Positions 1 to 8,293 of a DNA stretch of 64,000 nucleotides are shown piece after piece. The stretch is from Oceanibium sediminis (lineage in GTDB: Bacteria; Pseudomonadota; Alphaproteobacteria; Rhodobacterales; Rhodobacteraceae), in contig NZ_QGNX01000005.1 in NCBI RefSeq assembly GCF_003265325.1, forward strand, positions 336,658-400,657. Reading direction: 5' to 3'. The notes below the pieces were generated by a model. It was not told the DNA's origin, did not search any database, and was given only the letters and a program-made list of their open reading frames with translations. The stretch's first letter is position 1; every line of letters begins with the position of its first letter. The translations under genes were made by a program, and so were the position numbers.

Positions 1-117
1 GTCGAAGAACGGCAGCAGCCCCGCGCGCGCCAGCGGCGCGAACCAGGCGAGGGGGAACAGGACCAGGAGCGACAGGTTCAAGAGCCGCAGCGCCAGCTCT
101 CGGCGGGCGGGCGTCAT
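1..117 (-). CDS. PqiA-like (paraquat-inducible protein A family) membrane protein, N-terminal fragment
   Basis: Only the first 39 codons are inside the window; the gene runs off the left edge. The visible N-terminus starts MTPARRELALR and then enters one hydrophobic segment (about residues 11-36) rich in Leu, Ala and Phe, as expected for a signal anchor. The ATG overlaps the stop of mlaF in an ATGA, so it is translationally coupled to the MlaE/MlaF transporter genes. Small PqiA-like membrane proteins commonly follow mlaEF in Rhodobacteraceae, which is the reason for the name. With so little sequence the family call is an inference from context; a generic membrane protein is the alternative. 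Confidence 0.5.
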   Translation of the reverse strand, partial: MTPARRELALRLLNLSLLVLFPLAWFAPLARAGLLPFFD

Positions 118-866
118 CTGACCGCCTCGATCGGGCCGGTGGCGCTGCCGGTGATGAACTGGTCGAGGTAGGGATCGCCCGAGGTTTCGAGCCGGTCGAT
201 CGGGCCGGTCCATTGCACGATGCCGTCGTGGATCATGGCGACCTTGTCGGCGATGGCGCGCACGGAGCTCATGTCGTGGGTGATGGTGATGGCGGTCGCG
301 CCCATCTCCACCACGATTTCGCGCACCAGCTCGTTGATGACGCCGGCCATGATCGGGTCCAGCCCGGTGGTGGGTTCATCGAAGAAGATGATCTGCGGAT
401 CGGCGGCGATGGCGCGGGCCAGTCCGACGCGCTTCTGCATGCCGCCCGAAAGCTCCGCCGGGAAAAGGTCGGCGGTTTCCGCGCTGAGCCCGACGCGGCG
501 CAGCTTTTCAATCGCCACGTCGCGCGCCTCGCGTTTGGACAGGCGGTCACGCCCGCGCAACAGGCGAAAAGCGACGTTCTGCCAGACGTGCAGGCTGTCG
601 AACAGCGCGCCGCCCTGGAACAGCATGCCGAACTGGGACAGGAACGCCTCGCGGTCGCGCCCGATGCGCTTGTCGTCGACCTCGATCGTGCCGCTGTCGG
701 GGGGGATCAGGCCGAGGATGCATTTCAGCATGACAGACTTGCCGGTGCCCGAGCCGCCGATGATCACCATGCTCTCGCCCTTGGGCACATCCAGGGTGAT
801 GTCGCGCAGCACCGGCTTCGTGCCGAAGGATTTCGCGACATGGGAGAGGCGGATCTTCGGGGTCAT
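114..866 (-). CDS. mlaF: MlaF-type ABC transporter ATP-binding protein (phospholipid/lipid trafficking)
   Basis: This is the 250-residue cytoplasmic ATPase of an Mla-type ABC transporter that moves lipids between inner and outer membrane. The Walker A motif GGSGTGKS lies at about residues 37-44, followed by a Q-loop, the LSGGM signature, and Walker B IIFFDEP with the D-loop GLDP; the switch histidine is in ITHDMSS. The length fits MlaF. The start is MTPKIRL at 866, whose ATG overlaps the mlaE stop in an ATGA; a longer reading upstream lies inside mlaE and is not needed. The next gene is also ATGA-coupled. The partner permease is MlaE directly upstream. No MlaD or MlaC gene is in the window. 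Confidence 0.9.
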   Translation of the reverse strand: MTPKIRLSHVAKSFGTKPVLRDITLDVPKGESMVIIGGSGTGKSVMLKCILGLIPPDSGTIEVDDKRIGRDREAFLSQFGMLFQGGALFDSLHVWQNVAFRLLRGRDRLSKREARDVAIEKLRRVGLSAETADLFPAELSGGMQKRVGLARAIAADPQIIFFDEPTTGLDPIMAGVINELVREIVVEMGATAITITHDMSSVRAIADKVAMIHDGIVQWTGPIDRLETSGDPYLDQFITGSATGPIEAVR

Positions 867-1669
867 GCGGAAAAGAAGACCTCCGTCAGCAGGTAGTTGG
901 TGGCGAGGATCAGGATCGAGGCGGTGACGACCGCGTTGGTCGTGGCCTGGCCCACGCCCTGCGCGCCGCGCCCGGAGTTGTAGCCGTGATAGCACCCCAT
1001 CAGCGCCACGATGAAGCCGAAGGCCGCCGCCTTGACGAGGCCCGAGATCACGTCGCCCGCCTCGAGGAAATCGACGGTGTTGTGGATATAGGCCGCGCTG
1101 GAAAACTCCAGCCGTCCTACGCCGACGAGGTAGCCGCCGAATATGCCGATGATGTCGCCGACGGCCACCAGCAGCGGCAGCGACAGGGTCGCGGCTAGCA
1201 CGCGCGGCACGACAAGGTACTTGAACGGGTTGGTGGAGAGGGTGGTCAGCGCGTCGATCTGCTCGGTCACGCGCATGGTGCCGATTTCCGCCGCGATGGA
1301 GGCGGAGACGCGCCCCGCCACCATCAGCCCGCCGAGCACGGGGCCAAGCTCACGCACCATGCCGATGGCGACGATGGAGGGCACGACCGATTCCGCGTTG
1401 AAGCGAGCGCCGCCCGAATAGATCTGCAGCGCCAGCGCACCGCCGGTGAACAGGGCTGTCAGCCCCACCACGGGCAGCGAGAAATAGCCGATGCGCAGCA
1501 ACTGGATGCCCAGCTCCCTCGGGTAGAATGGCGGGCGCAGGATGTGGCTGATGGTGATCGCGCCGAACATGACGAGGTGGCCGACCGCGCCGCACAGCGC
1601 GAGGACCGATCGCCCGATGGAGGCCAGGAAATCGTCGATCAGGCGGAGAAGGACCATGACAGCTTTCAC
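863..1669 (-). CDS. mlaE: MlaE-type ABC transporter permease
   Basis: This 268-residue integral membrane protein is the permease partner of the MlaF ATPase in the inner membrane. The family signature appears around residues 100-135 (MVRELGPVLGG, AGRVSASIAAEIGTM, VTEQIDAL), which is highly characteristic of MlaE. About five to six hydrophobic segments can be traced, including those near residues 15-45, 60-85, 145-180 and 210-265. It begins 12 bases after alr and ends in an ATGA overlap with mlaF, so alr, mlaE and mlaF are probably one transcript. Internal Met at residue 5 is an alternative start. Confidence 0.9.
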   Translation of the reverse strand: MKAVMVLLRLIDDFLASIGRSVLALCGAVGHLVMFGAITISHILRPPFYPRELGIQLLRIGYFSLPVVGLTALFTGGALALQIYSGGARFNAESVVPSIVAIGMVRELGPVLGGLMVAGRVSASIAAEIGTMRVTEQIDALTTLSTNPFKYLVVPRVLAATLSLPLLVAVGDIIGIFGGYLVGVGRLEFSSAAYIHNTVDFLEAGDVISGLVKAAAFGFIVALMGCYHGYNSGRGAQGVGQATTNAVVTASILILATNYLLTEVFFSA

Positions 1670-1681
1670 GAAGGGGCGGCG

Positions 1682-2716
1682 TCAGCCCGCTATGTAGACG
1701 CGTTCGTAGCGCGCGCCAAGGGAGGTGAGGATTTCGTACCCGATGGTGCCGGCCGCGTCGGCAAGATCGTCGACGCCCTGGAGGTCATTCAACAGGAACA
1801 GGGAGTCCGGCGCAGTGGGAAGGTCGGTCACATCCGCCGCCAGCAGGTCCATGGAGATCCGCCCGATGGCAGGGCAGCGCCTGTCGCCCGCGAACAGGCT
1901 GACGCCGCCGCTCATCGCGCGGATCAGCCCGTCGGCATAGCCCACGGCCAGCGTCGCGACGCGGCTGTCGCGCTCGGCGACCCACGCAGCGCCGTAGCCC
2001 ACGGATTCGCCCCGGCGGACGGTGCGGGTCTGGATCACTGGTATCTCAAGCTGCACGACCGGGCGGGCGGCGGTGAAGGGCGCGCCGCCGAATAGGCCGA
2101 CGCCGGGGCGGGTCATGTCGAAATGATACGAAGGCCCAAGCAGCGCGCCCCCCGTCGCGGCCAGCGAGCGCGGGATGCCGGGCAGTCCGGCGGTCATCTG
2201 CTCGAACGCGCTGCGTTGCGCGGCATTCTGCGGATGCTCCGGCGCATCGGCGCAGGCGAGGTGGCTCATCACCAGCGACAGCTCCATCCCGGTGAGGTCG
2301 AGTGCGGCCAGGTCCTCTGCCTCAAGCCCGAGGCGGTTCATGCCGGAATCGAGTTGCAGCCCGCAGGGCGCGCCGGGGTGGGCGGCGCGATACGCTGCCA
2401 CCTGCTCGGGGCTGTTCAGCAAGGGGCGCAGCCCGGCTTGTTTCACGGCGGGTCCGGCCCCGGGCATGTAGCCGGAAAAGACATATATCACGGGGGCTTG
2501 GCCGATGACGCTGCGCAGAGCAACCGCCTCGTCCAGGGTGGCGACGAAGAAGGTGCGCGCCCCAGCCGTTGCCAGCGCCCGTGCTACCGGTGCGATGCCA
2601 AGGCCGTAGGCGTCGGCCTTAACGACGGCGCCGGTCTCGACCGAGCCGAGGCGGTTGAGCGCCGTCCAGTTCGCGGCGATGGCGCCGAGGTCTATGGTCA
2701 GGGTCGGGCGTAGCAT
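1682..2716 (-). CDS. alr: alanine racemase
   Basis: PLP-dependent alanine racemase, which interconverts L- and D-alanine for peptidoglycan synthesis in the cytoplasm. The PLP lysine sits in VVKADAYGLG (Lys33 from the chosen start). The second catalytic base, Tyr, is in SVGYGAAW about two thirds along, and the C-terminal beta domain is present (VTDLPTAPD, GYEILTSL). The start MLRPTLTIDL gives 344 residues, matching the family N-terminus; an upstream ATG at 2770 would add 18 unlikely residues. It lies 65 bases after dnaB on the same strand and 12 bases before mlaE. A dnaB-alr order is common in alphaproteobacteria. Confidence 0.93.
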   Translation of the reverse strand: MLRPTLTIDLGAIAANWTALNRLGSVETGAVVKADAYGLGIAPVARALATAGARTFFVATLDEAVALRSVIGQAPVIYVFSGYMPGAGPAVKQAGLRPLLNSPEQVAAYRAAHPGAPCGLQLDSGMNRLGLEAEDLAALDLTGMELSLVMSHLACADAPEHPQNAAQRSAFEQMTAGLPGIPRSLAATGGALLGPSYHFDMTRPGVGLFGGAPFTAARPVVQLEIPVIQTRTVRRGESVGYGAAWVAERDSRVATLAVGYADGLIRAMSGGVSLFAGDRRCPAIGRISMDLLAADVTDLPTAPDSLFLLNDLQGVDDLADAAGTIGYEILTSLGARYERVYIAG

Positions 2717-2781
2717 GAAGCGCAGGTTGCCGGTTTCAGCGCCCCGTGCAAGCGGCATCTGCCCTTGCACGGGAAATGCGC

Positions 2782-4257
2782 TTAAAATTCGTCCGCGCCG
2801 CTCTGGTAGGCTTTGGCGAGGTTGGAGAAGCGCGTGAAGCGCCCCTCAAACGCCAGTTCGACCGTGCCGATGGGGCCGTGACGCTGCTTGCCGATGATGA
2901 CCTCGGCCTTGCCGTGCAGGCGGCCCATTTCCTCCTGCCAGGCCATCATGGCCTCCACGTCATGCTCGCCGGGTTTTTCGCGTTCCTTGTAGTATTCCTC
3001 GCGGAACACGAACATCACCACGTCGGCGTCCTGCTCGATCGAGCCGGATTCACGCAAGTCGGACAGCTGCGGGCGCTTGTCCTCGCGCGATTCGACCTGG
3101 CGCGACAGCTGCGACAGGGCGATCACGGGGACGTTCAGCTCCTTCGCGATGGCTTTCAAACCCTGGGTAATCTCGCTGACCTCGTTCACCCGGCTGTCCT
3201 TGGCCGATGCGGGGCGCACGAGCTGAAGGTAGTCCACGATCACCACGTCGAGCCCGTGCTGGCGCTTCAGGCGGCGGGCGCGGGCGGCAAGCTGGCTGAT
3301 CGGCAGGGCGGGGGTGTCATCGATGAAAAGCGGGCAGGCCTCCAGCGACTTGGCGGCTTCCACGAAACGGCGGAACTCCTCCTCCGTCATGTCGCCGCGG
3401 CGGATCTGCTCGGACGGCACCTCGGCCGCTTCTGACAGGATCCTCGCGGCGAGCTGCTCGGCCGACATTTCCAGGCTGTAGAAGCCGATCACGCCGCCGT
3501 TCACCGTGCCGTCGGACCCGTCGGGGCGCTTGCCCTTGCGATAGGCCTTGGCAATGTTGAAGGCGATGTTGGTCGCGAGCGACGTCTTCCCCATGGAGGG
3601 GCGACCGGCGAGGATCAGCAAATCCGAGGGGTGCAGACCGCCCAGCTTCTTGTCGAGGTCGGCCAGCCCGGTGGACACCCCGGCAAGGCCCCCATCGCGC
3701 TGATAGGCGGCGTTCGCTACGTTAACCGCGTCGGTTACTGCCTTGAGAAAGCTTTGAAAGCCGGAATCGACGCTGCCTTGCTCCCCGAGCATGTAGAGCT
3801 GTTGCTCCGCCTCCACGATCTGTTCGCGGGGTTCGCTGTCGGGGGTGACGGTCGCGGCCTTCAGCGCGATTTCCTCGCCGATCTCCATCAGGCTGCGGCG
3901 CACCGCGAGGTCATAGATCAGCTGCGCGTAGTCGCGCGCCGCGAAGATCGAGATCGCCGCCCCCGCAAGCCGGGCGAGGTAGGCCGGCCCGCCCAGTTCC
4001 GCGAGGCCAGGATCATCCTCCATGAAGGCCTTCAGCGTCACCGGGGAGGCGAGCGCGTTCTTCTGGATCCGCGCGGCGGCGATCTGGAAGATTCGCGCAT
4101 GCACGGGGTCATAGAAGTGCGACTCGCCAACCACCGAGGCGATCCGGTCATAGACCTCGTTGTTCGTCAGGAGCGCGCCGAGAAGCGCCTGTTCTGCTTC
4201 GATATTGTGGGGATGAGCGCGGGTTTCCGCCTCGATGCCCGCGGTGCCGTCTGCCAT
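2782..4257 (-). CDS. dnaB: replicative DNA helicase DnaB
   Basis: Replicative hexameric 5'-3' helicase of the replisome. The 491 residues show the N-terminal DnaB domain (about 15-120, starting HNIEAEQALLGALL) and the RecA-like ATPase domain with Walker A GRPSMGKT at residues 218-225. Walker B (VVIVDYLQLV), the DnaB-type ALSQLSR motif and the arginine-finger region (QHGPIG-like) follow. Length and motif order are normal and no intein is present. The region upstream has a CATAAT box at 4299-4304 that could be its -10, with a poor -35. The gene probably heads the dnaB-alr-mlaEF-pqiA transcript. Confidence 0.96.
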   Translation of the reverse strand: MADGTAGIEAETRAHPHNIEAEQALLGALLTNNEVYDRIASVVGESHFYDPVHARIFQIAAARIQKNALASPVTLKAFMEDDPGLAELGGPAYLARLAGAAISIFAARDYAQLIYDLAVRRSLMEIGEEIALKAATVTPDSEPREQIVEAEQQLYMLGEQGSVDSGFQSFLKAVTDAVNVANAAYQRDGGLAGVSTGLADLDKKLGGLHPSDLLILAGRPSMGKTSLATNIAFNIAKAYRKGKRPDGSDGTVNGGVIGFYSLEMSAEQLAARILSEAAEVPSEQIRRGDMTEEEFRRFVEAAKSLEACPLFIDDTPALPISQLAARARRLKRQHGLDVVIVDYLQLVRPASAKDSRVNEVSEITQGLKAIAKELNVPVIALSQLSRQVESREDKRPQLSDLRESGSIEQDADVVMFVFREEYYKEREKPGEHDVEAMMAWQEEMGRLHGKAEVIIGKQRHGPIGTVELAFEGRFTRFSNLAKAYQSGADEF

Positions 4258-4413
4258 TTTGCTGCTCGCTTTCTTGTCCCCGTCGGGGAATTGGTAGCAT
4301 TATGCCACAGGACGAGGGGCATGTGAAAGACGGGGATAACGGGGAAAGCGGGGGAAGTACCGGATCTGGCTTGAAATTAATTTCCGCCTCCGGCGCGACG
4401 CCGCCGCGTCACG

Positions 4414-4444
4414 AAAAAGCCCGCGCAGGGGTGTGGCGCGGGCT
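4414..4444 (-). terminator. Rho-independent terminator after rplI
   Basis: On the minus strand a perfect 9-bp stem (AGCCCGCGC with its complement at 4436-4444 and 4418-4426) and a 9-base loop is followed by a run of T (4418-4414). It lies 25 bases after the rplI stop and closes the rpsF-rpsR-rplI transcript before dnaB. Confidence 0.85.
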
Positions 4445-4469
4445 CTGGGAACTTTGCTGAAAGCGGGGG

Positions 4470-5096
4470 TCAGCCGCGCTCGTCAGCCTCGTCGTCGGAC
4501 TCACCGCCCGAAGTGACGATGGTGTCATCGTCGTCCAGGGCTGCGGCGCCGACTTCGTCAAACAGCTCGGCGATGTCGAACTCGGCTTCGGCGTCTGCCT
4601 CGGCCTGCAGGTCCTGGATCGACTTGCCGGAGGCCTGAAGCTCGGCTTCTTCCTGGCTGCGCGCGACATTGACCGCGATGTTCGCATCCACCTCGGGGTG
4701 CAGAACGACGGACAGGCCGTGGATGCCCAACTCCTTGATCGGCTTTTCAAGACGCACCTGCGCCTTGTCGACCGAGAAGCCCTCGGCGGTTGCGGCTTCG
4801 GCGATGTCACGGGGCGTGACGGAGCCGTAGAGCGCACCCGCGTCGGAGGCGGAGCGAATCACGACGAAGGTCTGATCGTTCAGACGCGCCGCCAGCGCTT
4901 CGGCTTCCTTCTTGGTCTCGAGGTTGCGCGCTTCAAGCTGCGCACGCTCTGCCTCGAACCGCTTCAGGTTGCCTTCGGTGGCGCGCAGCGCCTTGCCCTG
5001 GGGCAGAAGGTAGTTGCGGGCAAACCCCTGCTTGACGGAGACAACGTCCCCCATCTGGCCGAGTTTCGCCACGCGTTCGAGAAGTACGACGTCCAT
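4470..5096 (-). CDS. rplI: 50S ribosomal protein L9
   Basis: Ribosomal protein bL9, part of the large subunit. The N-terminal domain is recognised by [32 protein letters not shown], the long connecting helix by the Glu/Lys/Ala-rich stretch at residues 40-75, and the C-terminal domain by [13 protein letters not shown] and [17 protein letters not shown]. At 208 residues it is much longer than the usual ~150; the last ~55 residues are an acidic, low-complexity tail rich in Asp, Glu and Ala. Such tails occur in alphaproteobacterial L9. It follows rpsR by 11 bases in the usual rpsF-rpsR-rplI order and ends at a strong terminator. Confidence 0.95.
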   Translation of the reverse strand: MDVVLLERVAKLGQMGDVVSVKQGFARNYLLPQGKALRATEGNLKRFEAERAQLEARNLETKKEAEALAARLNDQTFVVIRSASDAGALYGSVTPRDIAEAATAEGFSVDKAQVRLEKPIKELGIHGLSVVLHPEVDANIAVNVARSQEEAELQASGKSIQDLQAEADAEAEFDIAELFDEVGAAALDDDDTIVTSGGESDDEADERG

Positions 5097-5107
5097 CTCA
5101 GCTCTCC

Positions 5108-5335
5108 TTAACGCACAGCATAGGGCAGAAGAGCGAGGAAACGGGCACGCTTGATCGCACGGGCCAGCTCACGCTGCTTCTTGGAGGATACGGCGGTGAT
5201 CCGCGAGGGAACGATCTTGCCCCGCTCGGAGATGTACCGCTGCAGCAGTTTCACGTCCTTGTAGTCGATCTGCGGCGCGTTCTGGCCGGAGAAGGGGCAG
5301 GACTTGCGACGGCGGAAAAATGGTTTGGCTGCCAT
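5108..5335 (-). CDS. rpsR: 30S ribosomal protein S18
   Basis: Ribosomal protein bS18, a small-subunit protein that pairs with S6 on the platform. The 75-residue sequence is basic, with the family landmarks [55 protein letters not shown] and the end LALLPY. Length is normal. It sits 15 bases after rpsF and 11 before rplI, the standard operon order. Confidence 0.97.
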   Translation of the reverse strand: MAAKPFFRRRKSCPFSGQNAPQIDYKDVKLLQRYISERGKIVPSRITAVSSKKQRELARAIKRARFLALLPYAVR

Positions 5336-5350
5336 GATTTATGTCCTTCC

Positions 5351-5740
5351 TCAATCCCGACGGGGGCGGTCGCCCCGGTCACGGTCACCACGACCACCGC
5401 GGCGCTCGTCCTTGGCGGCTTTCGCCTGGAGCACGACCGAGGGGCCTTCTTCGTGGGCGTCGACCTTGATGGTCATGACGCGCATCACGTCGTCATGCAG
5501 ACGCATCAGGCGCTCCATTTCCTGCACGGCAGGCGACGGGCTGTCGGACCGCAGGAAAGCATAGTGGCCCTTACGGTTCTTGTTGATCTTGTAGGCCATC
5601 GTCTTGAGGCCCCAGTATTCGTGATCCTTCACGGTGCCGCCGTTGTCGGTCAGCACCTGGCCGAAGTGCTCGATCAGCCCCTCGGCCTGCGCGTTGGACA
5701 GATCCTGCCGCGCAATGAAAACATGCTCGTAAAGAGCCAT
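5351..5740 (-). CDS. rpsF: 30S ribosomal protein S6
   Basis: Ribosomal protein bS6, the partner of S18 on the small-subunit platform. The start MALYEHVFIARQDLS at 5740 is the family N-terminus; the longer reading to 5779 is not used. The core motif YWGLKTMAYKINKNRKGHY is complete, followed by MRVMTIKVDAHEEGPS. The 129 residues end in a Lys/Arg/Asp/Gly-rich tail (GGRGDRDRGDRPRRD), typical of alphaproteobacterial S6. First gene of the rpsF-rpsR-rplI operon; the 258 bases upstream are shared with divergent fabD. Confidence 0.96.
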   Translation of the reverse strand: MALYEHVFIARQDLSNAQAEGLIEHFGQVLTDNGGTVKDHEYWGLKTMAYKINKNRKGHYAFLRSDSPSPAVQEMERLMRLHDDVMRVMTIKVDAHEEGPSVVLQAKAAKDERRGGRGDRDRGDRPRRD

Positions 5741-5998
5741 ATGTCTCACCATTTTCCAGCACGCTTCACCATACGACATTAACTCTTCCCGTGTCGTATC
5801 CGAGAGGCGGTGCGTTCATCCGTTCCCGGGAAGAGAAGCGGCCTTATACGCCCTCGACCACCAATTGCAAGCCTGCGGGCCCGTTCCCCACTTTACTCCA
5901 TCAAATACTCCCGCCGGAGGCTCCGGCGCTTGCCGGGGAAGCTGTGGGAGGATAGTCCTTGGCTCGCACGCCAAATGAGCGAAGAACAGGGGAACATC

Positions 5999-6934
5999 AT
6001 GTCACGCGCATTCGTATTTCCGGGGCAAGGCGCCCAGACCATCGGCATGGGCCGTGAACTGGCCGGGTCCTATCCGGCTGCCAAAGAGGTGTTCGAAGAA
6101 GTCGACGCGGCGCTCGAACAGAAGCTCAGCACGTTGATATGGGAAGGCGATATCGAGACGCTGACCCTGACGGAGAACGCGCAGCCGGCGCTGATGGCGA
6201 CCTCGATCGCCGCGATGCGCGCGCTGGAGGCTGAGGGCATCGCCGTTGACTCCGCTGCCTATGTCGCCGGGCACTCGCTCGGCGAGTATTCCGCGCTGTG
6301 CGCGGCGGGGGCGCTGACGCTGGCGGACACCGCGCGCCTCTTGCGCACCCGCGGGCGCGCGATGCAGGAGGCCGTTCCCGTGGGCGAGGGGGCGATGGCG
6401 GCGATCCTCGGGCTCGACCTTCAGGCGGTCAAGGCACTGGCGGCCGAGGCGGCGGAGGGCGAGTGTCTTGACGCGGCCAATGACAACGATCCCGGCCAGG
6501 TGGTGATCTCGGGCGCGAAGGCGGCGGTCGAGCGTGCGGCGGGCATGGCGAAGAGCCGTGGCGCCAAGCGCGCCCTGATGCTGCCGGTCAGCGCGCCGTT
6601 CCACAGCGCCCTGATGGCCCCGGCGGCGCGGGTGATGGCCGAGGCGCTCAGCCACGTCGATATCGAAGAGCCGAAGGTCCCGCTGGTGGCCAACGTATGC
6701 GCCCACGCGGTGACGGACCCGATGGTGATCCGCAACTACCTGCTGGACCAGGTGACCGGCGCCGTGCGCTGGCGTGAAAGCGTCCTTTACATGTCCGGCA
6801 AGGGCGTCATCGATTTCGTGGAAGTCGGCGCGGGCAAGGCGTTGATCGGCATGATCCGCAGGATTTCCCCCGAGGCACGGGTCCGGGCCGTCGGCGTTCC
6901 GGCCGATGTCACGGCCATGGCAGGAGCAGAATGA
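5999..6934 (+). CDS. fabD: malonyl-CoA:ACP acyltransferase
   Basis: FabD transfers malonyl from CoA to acyl carrier protein, the entry step of type II fatty-acid synthesis. The nucleophile serine is in GHSLGEYSAL (Ser93), the oxyanion motif is PGQGAQ at 8-13, and the active-site histidine is in APFHSALM near residue 206. The 311-residue length is normal. The start MSRAFVFPGQGAQ at 5999 was chosen because it matches the family; upstream in-frame codons up to 5810 lack homology. Its stop overlaps or abuts the ATGATG of fabG, so the two are coupled. The cluster fabD-fabG-acpP-fabF follows on the same strand. Confidence 0.95.
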   Translation: MSRAFVFPGQGAQTIGMGRELAGSYPAAKEVFEEVDAALEQKLSTLIWEGDIETLTLTENAQPALMATSIAAMRALEAEGIAVDSAAYVAGHSLGEYSALCAAGALTLADTARLLRTRGRAMQEAVPVGEGAMAAILGLDLQAVKALAAEAAEGECLDAANDNDPGQVVISGAKAAVERAAGMAKSRGAKRALMLPVSAPFHSALMAPAARVMAEALSHVDIEEPKVPLVANVCAHAVTDPMVIRNYLLDQVTGAVRWRESVLYMSGKGVIDFVEVGAGKALIGMIRRISPEARVRAVGVPADVTAMAGAE

Positions 6935-7671
6935 TGTTTGACCTTACGGGCAGGACCGCGCTGATCACCGGCGCTTCGGGCGGAATCGGCGGCGCGATCG
7001 CGCGCGCGCTGCATGGCCAGGGCGCGACGGTTGCGCTTTCGGGCACGCGGGTGGACCCGTTGCAGGCGCTTGCGGACGAGCTGGGTGAGCGGGCCCACGT
7101 GCTGCCCTGCAACCTGTCCGACGCCGAGGCGGTGACGGCCCTGCCCAAGGACGCCGCCGCTGCCATGGGCGGGTTGGATATCCTGGTGAACAATGCCGGG
7201 CTGACGCGCGACAACCTGTTCATGCGCATGTCCGACGAGGAGTGGGACGCGGTGATCGACGTCAACCTGACCTCCACCTTCCGGCTTTGCCGTGGCGTGC
7301 TGCGCGGCATGATGAAGGCGCGCTGGGGGCGGATCGTGAATATCAGTTCGATCGTCGGCACCACGGGCAACCCGGGGCAGGGCAACTACGCCGCCTCAAA
7401 GGCGGGCATGGTGGGCATGTCCAAGTCGCTGGCGCAGGAAGTGGCCAGCCGTGGCGTGACGGTGAACTGCATTGCGCCCGGTTTCATCACCACGGCGATG
7501 ACCGATGCGCTGAACGATGCCCAGAAGGAGAAGCTTCTTGGCGCGATCCCGGCGGGGCGGATGGGAACGGCGGATGAAATTGCCAGTGCGGCGGTGTATC
7601 TTGCATCCGATGAGGCGGCCTACGTGACCGGCCAGACGCTGCACGTCAACGGCGGCATGGCCATGATATGA
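6934..7671 (+). CDS. fabG: 3-oxoacyl-[ACP] reductase
   Basis: NADPH-dependent beta-ketoacyl-ACP reductase of fatty-acid elongation, an SDR enzyme. The cofactor loop is TGASGGIGG near residues 12-20, NNAG is present, and the catalytic Ser-Tyr-Lys are in NISSIVG and YAASK. The C-terminus ends GQTLHVNGGMAMI as in FabG. The second ATG of ATGATG is chosen because the AGGAG site at 6922-6926 is then 7 bases away; the first ATG (6931) would add one Met. Coupled to fabD; acpP follows after a 198-base gap that carries its own promoter. Confidence 0.94.
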   Translation: MFDLTGRTALITGASGGIGGAIARALHGQGATVALSGTRVDPLQALADELGERAHVLPCNLSDAEAVTALPKDAAAAMGGLDILVNNAGLTRDNLFMRMSDEEWDAVIDVNLTSTFRLCRGVLRGMMKARWGRIVNISSIVGTTGNPGQGNYAASKAGMVGMSKSLAQEVASRGVTVNCIAPGFITTAMTDALNDAQKEKLLGAIPAGRMGTADEIASAAVYLASDEAAYVTGQTLHVNGGMAMI

Positions 7672-7710
7672 CGCGGTTTGGCCGCTAGCGTCACTTGTAT
7701 GCATTAGCGT

Positions 7711-7738
7711 TTGCCATAACTTGAGAGTGTGCTATAGC
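7711..7738 (+). promoter_or_regulatory. putative sigma70-type promoter of acpP
   Basis: TTGCCA at 7711-7716 and TATAGC at 7733-7738 are 16 bases apart and lie 132 bases before acpP, in the otherwise empty fabG-acpP gap. It would give acpP independent, high expression and a leader of about 125 bases. Confidence 0.55.
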
Positions 7739-7869
7739 GCCCCGGTAATTGCCGAGGGATTTCTGGCGCTGGAGCGACGCGACATTAGATGCGCCGCTTA
7801 CGCGGGTGACCCGCAAGAAGAAACACAATGAAACCCGCGAAGTCGGGGCTGGAAGTATGAGGAGATACC

Positions 7870-8103
7870 ATGAGCGACGTCGCAGAACGCGTGAAGAAGA
7901 TCGTTGTCGAGCACCTGAGTGTGGAAGAGGACAAGGTAACCGAGAACGCCTCGTTCATCGATGACCTGGGTGCCGACAGCCTGGATACCGTTGAGCTTGT
8001 GATGGCCTTCGAGGAAGAGTTCGGGATCGAGATCCCCGACGATGCCGCTGAAACGATCCAGACGTTTGGCGACGCGGTGAAGTTCATCGACGGCGCTTCC
8101 TGA
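7870..8103 (+). CDS. acpP: acyl carrier protein
   Basis: The acyl carrier of fatty-acid synthesis, carrying substrates on a phosphopantetheine arm. The attachment serine is Ser37 in [10 protein letters not shown]. The 77-residue acidic protein has the standard four-helix ACP pattern ([41 protein letters not shown]). A GGAG-type ribosome-binding site lies 8 bases upstream. It has its own promoter-like sequence and a strong terminator 20 bases after the stop, so it can be expressed as a single gene in the fab cluster. Confidence 0.97.
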   Translation: MSDVAERVKKIVVEHLSVEEDKVTENASFIDDLGADSLDTVELVMAFEEEFGIEIPDDAAETIQTFGDAVKFIDGAS

Positions 8104-8122
8104 TCACAGGCAGCTTTCGGAC

Positions 8123-8154
8123 AAAAGGCACCCCGCTTCGGGGTGCCTTTTTTG
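8123..8154 (+). terminator. Rho-independent terminator after acpP
   Basis: A GC-rich stem (AAAGGCACCCC paired with GGGGTGCCTTT) with a short loop is followed by TTTTTT. It starts about 20 bases after the acpP stop, separating it from fabF. Confidence 0.9.
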
Positions 8155-8293
8155 TTGCGGGATGGCGTCCCGCCACAACGACAGGCCAGGGAATGCGGCG
8201 GCGAAAACCGCCCACCGCCTTGCCTGTTCGGCCTGCGGATCATATCAGTGACATCTGCGGTCAGGGTTAACCGGGAAACAAGAGGAATTGCGC